Position numbers and translations under genes: made by a program
Shown: positions 5,605 to 9,142 of the stretch, piece after piece
Layout of the letters: every line of letters starts with the position of its first letter
Position numbering within the stretch: the stretch's first letter is position 1
The notes under the pieces: model-generated
Told to the model about the DNA's origin: nothing
The model's database searches: none
The model's input: only the letters and a program-made list of their open reading frames with translations
Source: Blastocatellia bacterium
GTDB taxonomy: Bacteria > Acidobacteriota > Blastocatellia > Pyrinomonadales > Pyrinomonadaceae
Reading direction: 5' to 3'
Length of the DNA stretch: 9,142 bases
Assembly: GCA_003175865.1 (NCBI GenBank)
Contig: PSRF01000378.1
Location: 1 to 9,142, forward strand

Positions 5605-7326
5605 TCACATTCCTTCTCCAATATTCAAACTTCTCGCGTTGTTCTGTTTCAGGGCCTGAACCAGCTGCCGCCACTCTCGACGGTCATGCGACAGTTTTTG
5701 GAAATCTCCATCGCCATCGGTCATAAGGTGCGCCAGCATTTCGGTTGATTTGCCATGATCGATGGCTATCAACGCTGCACGTGCCAATGAAGCGAACGCT
5801 TCATCGTGGAAGTTCTTATCTTGATGAATCGTAAGGATGCGCGCGCGCTCATACGGAAACCGGTAGTCATCCTTAAACTTTGACTCCGATTCCGAGAGTT
5901 TCTTCAAGAGTTTCGTGCGATCGACGCTCCCCGTTTGCATCTGACGCAATCGTTGTAGTTCAGTGTCTTCAGCACTTTTGGGTGGAGGCGTGGGCTTCAA
6001 CGCCACTTCTTGCGTTTGCGCAGCTGGCGCGGGTGCAGCAGGGCTGTCCGCTACAGGTGTTTGAACGACCTGAGCTGAGGTTGCACCGGCGTCAGAGCCT
6101 GAACGGAAGAGCACAAACAAGATTACCGAAAGCAAAAGCAATCCAACCGAACCGACAGCAAATAATTTGAGTACCGAACGATTGAATCGCGGCGGGTTTT
6201 CGCGCTTAGCGGGAGGAGCCCACGACAATATCGACGTCGCAGCAGCACGTTGTTCATGTTGCACTGTCTGCGACTCGTCATCTAACTCTGCCATTTCTAT
6301 CCTTGGGTTTGGTGCCGGTGGCCTTGAGGACGACGATGATTTTGCTTTGTTAGGCGTTGAGGTTTCCGCCTTCGAGTTCCGCGGGTAACCACACTTCCAA
6401 CAGAAACCATATTTCTCCTCGATCAAAGTCTCGCAACGAGCGCACGGCGTCAGTCCCTCTGCCTTTTGCGGTTTGGCAGCGCGTAATTCATCTTTCGAAG
6501 GAACCGCCGCAATAGGTCTGGGCATTGCGGGAGCGGACTCGTGCGAAGATGAGAATGCAATGAGGCCGCGATTTAGAAGCTTCCAACCGTGTGGTGTCGC
6601 CAGTACAACAGCTGGTTCGTGGACAGTTATCTCACCGCCATTGGGTGTCGTGCACTGGTAGTAATCCTGATAGAGTTCGTAAAACTCTCTTCGTGATTCG
6701 AGACGTGGCGCACGTGGAAGGACGAACACTTTGTCCTCGTCAGTTGTGATCAGAACGAACTCGCCGTCGTCAACTGCAACAAATAGTCCACTCTCATAAT
6801 CAAATGTAACGTTGAGTTTGTTCGAGGCCCTTGTTCTCTTCAGGTAAAGCGCAACCGTTGATGGGAACGAAGGACCAATGTCCAGGCGCTCAGCACAGAT
6901 CGGACAAACTTTGAGTCCGGTCACAAATGAAATCCCCGAAGCATCACAAATGTGCTCGTGAACATCTGCGGCGGACTGCAAACAACCCGGACAACAGGGT
7001 TGCGGTAGTCCTTCAGACGTGAGCGTGAAGTTTTTGGTCTGCAGCGGCGTCTCAGATTCGAAACTGATCGTATAGCAATGTTCACAAAGATAACGCGCGG
7101 AACTCAGACGGGTGCAAACAGGGCATCGCTCCAAACCGTTGCCGTCAAAATCAATCAAACAGAAATGCTCGCAGTTGCAGCAGTATTGCCACTGACGTTC
7201 GACGGAGGACTTGCCTGCGCCGTCGAAGTCTAACTCACCGATGACGTGACCGCGGTTGCCGCACTTGATTGGGCTTTGTCGAGGAGCGAAGAAGCTCTTT
7301 TGGTGTTCGGGACAGAAAACTCTCAT
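5605..7326 (-). CDS. Multi-zinc-ribbon single-TM membrane protein
   Basis: This 573-residue protein (ATG at 7326) starts MRVFCPEHQKSFF. Residues about 5-145 carry a series of Cys/His pairs: CPEH (5-8), C22/H27, CCNC (49-52), CPVC (68-71), CEHC (81-84), CCPGC (111-115), H125/C127 and CPIC (141-144), enough for several zinc ribbons. A region at about 157-253 looks globular and beta-rich. CARC...CWKC (295-312) is a classic double-zinc-ribbon pair. A Ser/Pro linker leads to a TM helix (about 384-407), a Pro/Ala-rich spacer and a helical, TPR-like C-terminal domain (about 452-561, with YRFPYERARIL). Inferred topology is zinc part in the cytosol and helical part in the periplasm. An in-frame ATG at 7413 would add 29 residues; the later start has the better SD (AAGGGAG) and begins right at the first zinc motif, but the longer form cannot be excluded. 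Function is unknown; adaptor or sensor is a guess. Confidence 0.82.
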   Translation of the reverse strand: MRVFCPEHQKSFFAPRQSPIKCGNRGHVIGELDFDGAGKSSVERQWQYCCNCEHFCLIDFDGNGLERCPVCTRLSSARYLCEHCYTISFESETPLQTKNFTLTSEGLPQPCCPGCLQSAADVHEHICDASGISFVTGLKVCPICAERLDIGPSFPSTVALYLKRTRASNKLNVTFDYESGLFVAVDDGEFVLITTDEDKVFVLPRAPRLESRREFYELYQDYYQCTTPNGGEITVHEPAVVLATPHGWKLLNRGLIAFSSSHESAPAMPRPIAAVPSKDELRAAKPQKAEGLTPCARCETLIEEKYGFCWKCGYPRNSKAETSTPNKAKSSSSSRPPAPNPRIEMAELDDESQTVQHEQRAAATSILSWAPPAKRENPPRFNRSVLKLFAVGSVGLLLLSVILFVLFRSGSDAGATSAQVVQTPVADSPAAPAPAAQTQEVALKPTPPPKSAEDTELQRLRQMQTGSVDRTKLLKKLSESESKFKDDYRFPYERARILTIHQDKNFHDEAFASLARAALIAIDHGKSTEMLAHLMTDGDGDFQKLSHDRREWRQLVQALKQNNARSLNIGEGM

Positions 7327-7334
7327 CCTTGTTG

Positions 7335-7341
7335 CTCCCTT
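7335..7341 (-). promoter_or_regulatory. Ribosome binding site favouring the start at 7326
   Basis: On the minus strand AAGGGAG lies eight bases before the ATG at 7326. The competing upstream ATG at 7413 has only AGGA about ten bases ahead. Codons between the two starts do not look clearly non-coding, so this site favours but does not prove the shorter protein. Confidence 0.45.
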
Positions 7342-7449
7342 CAAAGTTAAACGGCCGCCAATGACGAAGCCATTCAAGCTCTTGTTCGTGAAGTTGTACT
7401 TTCCTCGCAGCATCGTGCGTAATTCCTGATAGCGAAGCAGGGAGAAAAG

Positions 7450-7492
7450 TCGACTTGTCGAAGCTGTGTTTCATACAGCGAACGTCGACAAG
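7450..7492. promoter_or_regulatory. Compound dyad with repeated GTCGA half-sites
   Basis: CTTGTCGA (7454-7461) pairs perfectly with TCGACAAG (7485-7492). Nested inside is GCTGT/ACAGC (7463-7467 and 7475-7479) around a 7-base loop. The left part also forms a compact palindrome, TCGAC-TT-GTCGA (7450-7461), and GTCGAC recurs at 7449-7454 and 7484-7489. It lies 37 bases upstream of the alternative start at 7413 and about 124 upstream of the preferred start of the zinc-ribbon gene. It could be a two-site operator or a structured leader for that gene. No convincing promoter hexamers were found beside it. Confidence 0.42.
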
Positions 7493-7648
7493 CGATCTCA
7501 TAGAGTTCACAGACCTTGTTTCGATACCGGAGAGAGATGCCGGGGAGCCGAAAAAAACAACTGCAGTGATAAACGAATTGTGGGAGAGACTCTAGCGAAG
7601 CTGGGGGAGCGGTCTGCCCGGAATGTTTGGTCAGTACAGCTGTTTCTG

Positions 7649-7672
7649 CCGCTTAGATTAATCCCAAAGCGG
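7649..7672. other. Minor hairpin in the 7327-7808 gene-free stretch
   Basis: CCGCTT (7649-7654) pairs with AAGCGG (7667-7672) around a 12-base loop; four A follow on the plus strand. It sits between the dyad at 7450-7492 and the REPIN-like element, beyond the ppc stop on the minus strand. Apart from these three structures and the ribosome binding site at 7335-7341, I see nothing in 7327-7808: no tRNA fold, no supportable gene, only a spurious plus-strand open frame that runs through the repeat and into ppc. Confidence 0.22.
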
Positions 7673-7692
7673 AAAACTAGGCAAGAGGTAAG

Positions 7693-7806
7693 TCAACTCT
7701 TTGGAGTGCGGCGGCCCGGCGCCGCTGTTTTTATAGGCAACCTACTGACGATGAGGATACGAACTATAACAAAGCGGCGCCGGGCCGCCGCACCCCAAAG
7801 AGTTGA
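7693..7806. repeat. REPIN-like element: two REP units in inverted orientation
   Basis: The 34-base arms 7693-7726 and 7773-7806 are inverted copies with one mismatch (7705 against 7795), separated by 46 bases. Each arm has a conserved outer part (TCAACTCTTTGG, then A or G, then GTGC) and an inner GC-rich hairpin GCGGCG-GCCCGG-CGCCGC, with the two hairpins facing each other. This is the layout of a REPIN, a non-autonomous element moved by REP-associated tyrosine transposases. A third, partial unit opens the window at 1-20. The right arm ends two bases from the ppc stop codon. On the minus strand the first hairpin is followed by TTTGTT, so it could also end ppc transcription; on the plus strand the left hairpin is followed by TGTTTTT. 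No transposase gene is in the window. Confidence 0.83.
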
Positions 7807-7808
7807 TT

Positions 7809-9142
7809 TTAGCCCGTATTCCGCAATCCTGCGGCGATTCCATTTATTGTCGCGGCAAGTGCGTAATTGAGATTGTCGTCATCTTCACCAGCGCGTTTGC
7901 GGCGCAACAGTTCCACTTGAATCAAGCTCAGTGGATCGACATATGGGTTGCGCAGACGAATCGAACGAGCCAGTACAGGGTTCTTCTCGAGAAGCGTACG
8001 TTGGCCTGTCAATTCGAGTACTACGCGTTTCGTCCTTTCAAACTCGTCAACGATCAACTGCAACACGCGGTCGCGCACAGACGAGTCGATAACCAAACTT
8101 GCATACAAACGTGCAATCGAGAGATCTGCCTTCGCCAATCCCAACTCAACGTTGTCAATCAGATCGTGGAACAACGGAAAACGATCAAAGAAGGTCTTCA
8201 GCGAGCGCCGTTTCTTATCACCTGATTGAGAAAAGCGTTCCAGAGCAAAGCCAACGCCAAACCATGCAGGCAAGACATGTCGACTTTGCATCCAACCAAA
8301 TACCCATGGGATCGCTCTTAGTTCATCCAATCCGCGTTGCTCGCTTCTTTTACTGGGTCGCGAACCTATCCTCGCGAAGTCGAGTTCTCTTACGGGTGTG
8401 GCCTCCTCAAAATACGCAAGCACATCGTCGTTCTCAGCGATCTGCTGGCGGTAGAAGTGAAACGCATCCTCAGACATCGATTCGAACGCGGCTTCACTTT
8501 CCTGGTCCAACTCATATGCACCACCGGGCCGAGACAGCGCTTCAAGCGATGCAGCGATGACCAACTCAAGATTGCGCTGCGCGAGCACAGGATCGGAGTA
8601 CTTCCAATTCATTACTTCACCTTGCTCCGTGATCTTTATGTGACCGCTGAACGCGCCGACGGGTTGAGCAATGATAGCGTGATGAGTTGGACCACCTCCG
8701 CGACCTACCGTTCCACCACGTCCGTGGAATAGCGTTAAATCGATGCCGCATTCATTGGCGACGCGGTGAAGGGAACGATGTGCTTTGAATATCTCCCACG
8801 TACTAGTCAGCATTCCACCATCTTTGTTGGAGTCGGAATAACCGAGCATCACCTCCTGACGTCGTTCCCATGAGTTGATCAAACGTGCGTAGTCTGGATT
8901 GGTCCAAAGGGTCTGACAGATATCTGGAGAGTTCCGCAGATCTTCAATCGACTCGAACAGAGGTACGGGCATCAACCCAGGATCAGTATCGTGAGCTTCT
9001 GCCTTCACCCCTGAACGTTCTGCGAGCCAAACGACGTTAAGTATGTCAGCCGCCGATTTACTGCCACTAATCACGTAACTTCGAATAGATTCCGCAGGAA
9101 ACTTCTGCTTAACATCCCTGATCATGCGCAACGAATCGAGCA
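7809..9142 (-). CDS. ppc: Phosphoenolpyruvate carboxylase, C-terminal part (runs off the window)
   Basis: PEP carboxylase adds bicarbonate to PEP to give oxaloacetate, refilling the TCA cycle; it is cytosolic and needs Mg2+ or Mn2+. About 444 codons are visible, roughly the C-terminal half of a protein that is usually near 900 residues. The frame stays open to base 9142, so the true start and the N-terminal catalytic His lie outside. Visible hallmarks in order: VMLGYSDSNKDGG, the active-site glycine loop FHGRGGTVGRGGGPTH, GSRPSKR, LRAIPWVFGWMQSR, LPAWFGVG, LRNPYVDPLSLIQVELLRR and the conserved terminal RNTG just before TAA. No frameshift or key-residue loss is seen, so the gene looks intact as far as visible. 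A REPIN-like element begins two bases after the stop and may form the 3' end of the mRNA. The promoter and regulation lie outside the window. Confidence 0.97.
   Translation of the reverse strand, partial: LDSLRMIRDVKQKFPAESIRSYVISGSKSAADILNVVWLAERSGVKAEAHDTDPGLMPVPLFESIEDLRNSPDICQTLWTNPDYARLINSWERRQEVMLGYSDSNKDGGMLTSTWEIFKAHRSLHRVANECGIDLTLFHGRGGTVGRGGGPTHHAIIAQPVGAFSGHIKITEQGEVMNWKYSDPVLAQRNLELVIAASLEALSRPGGAYELDQESEAAFESMSEDAFHFYRQQIAENDDVLAYFEEATPVRELDFARIGSRPSKRSEQRGLDELRAIPWVFGWMQSRHVLPAWFGVGFALERFSQSGDKKRRSLKTFFDRFPLFHDLIDNVELGLAKADLSIARLYASLVIDSSVRDRVLQLIVDEFERTKRVVLELTGQRTLLEKNPVLARSIRLRNPYVDPLSLIQVELLRRKRAGEDDDNLNYALAATINGIAAGLRNTG

Noticed and set aside
7327..7413. N-terminal extension of 29 residues on the zinc-ribbon protein
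   Set aside because: The SD site is weaker, and the zinc motif starts right after the later ATG. Kept as an open alternative because its codon use is not clearly non-coding.
7500..7690. Possible tRNA or structured RNA near a TTTCGATACC stretch
   Set aside because: No acceptor stem, anticodon arm or CCA end could be fitted around the T-loop-like bases.
7466..7870. Plus-strand open frame of 134 codons
   Set aside because: It runs through the REPIN-like repeat and into the antisense of ppc; the product is Arg-rich and shows no recognisable domain.
9129..9131. TTG as the start of the ppc reading frame
   Set aside because: The frame stays open to the window edge and PEP carboxylase has several hundred more residues upstream, so this is an internal Leu codon.

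Overview
The window is a 9.1 kb stretch of bacterial chromosome of moderate GC content. The best guess is an Acidobacteriota genome, perhaps Blastocatellia. That rests on family-level impressions: a small exported protein with a GTWKLNEAKS start, zinc-ribbon/single-TM/periplasmic-domain proteins, and a GC-rich REP-like palindrome of the kind I associate with such genomes. It was not tested by a search. No rRNA, tRNA, CRISPR array, phage or transposase gene is visible.

Layout, left to right. Bases 1-20 are the end of a REP-like repeat. A BtpA/SgcQ-family TIM-barrel gene (59-874, +) follows, then a small exported protein (981-1445, +) with a near-consensus sigma70-type promoter and a strong Shine-Dalgarno (SD) site. 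This gene converges on a secreted six-Asp-box, sialidase-fold protein (1510-3027, -) across a 64 bp gap that holds a GC-rich hairpin. Next on the minus strand is a membrane protein with ankyrin repeats, a zinc ribbon, one TM segment and a TonB-C-like domain (3335-4483, TTG start). Divergent from it is a tight two-gene unit (4702-5531, +): a mono-haem c-type cytochrome and an exported protein of unknown function. A second zinc-ribbon membrane protein converges on that pair (5605-7326, -; possibly starting at 7413). A gene-poor stretch (7327-7808) carries an operator-like dyad and a complete REPIN-like element (two REP units in inverted orientation). The C-terminal half of phosphoenolpyruvate carboxylase (ppc, 7809-9142, -) runs off the right edge.

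Functionally, only ppc is a confident core metabolic gene (PEP plus bicarbonate to oxaloacetate). Most other genes act at the envelope: three or four exported proteins, one periplasmic cytochrome, and two single-pass membrane proteins that share the order cytosolic zinc ribbon, TM segment, extracytoplasmic domain. Apart from the cytochrome and its neighbour, 5 bp apart, nothing proves operon structure or a shared pathway. I see no complete new system. The best leads are the REPIN family, the two zinc-ribbon membrane proteins (especially the TonB-C fusion with its proline-rich part on the wrong side of the membrane), and two well-formed dyads upstream of minus-strand genes.
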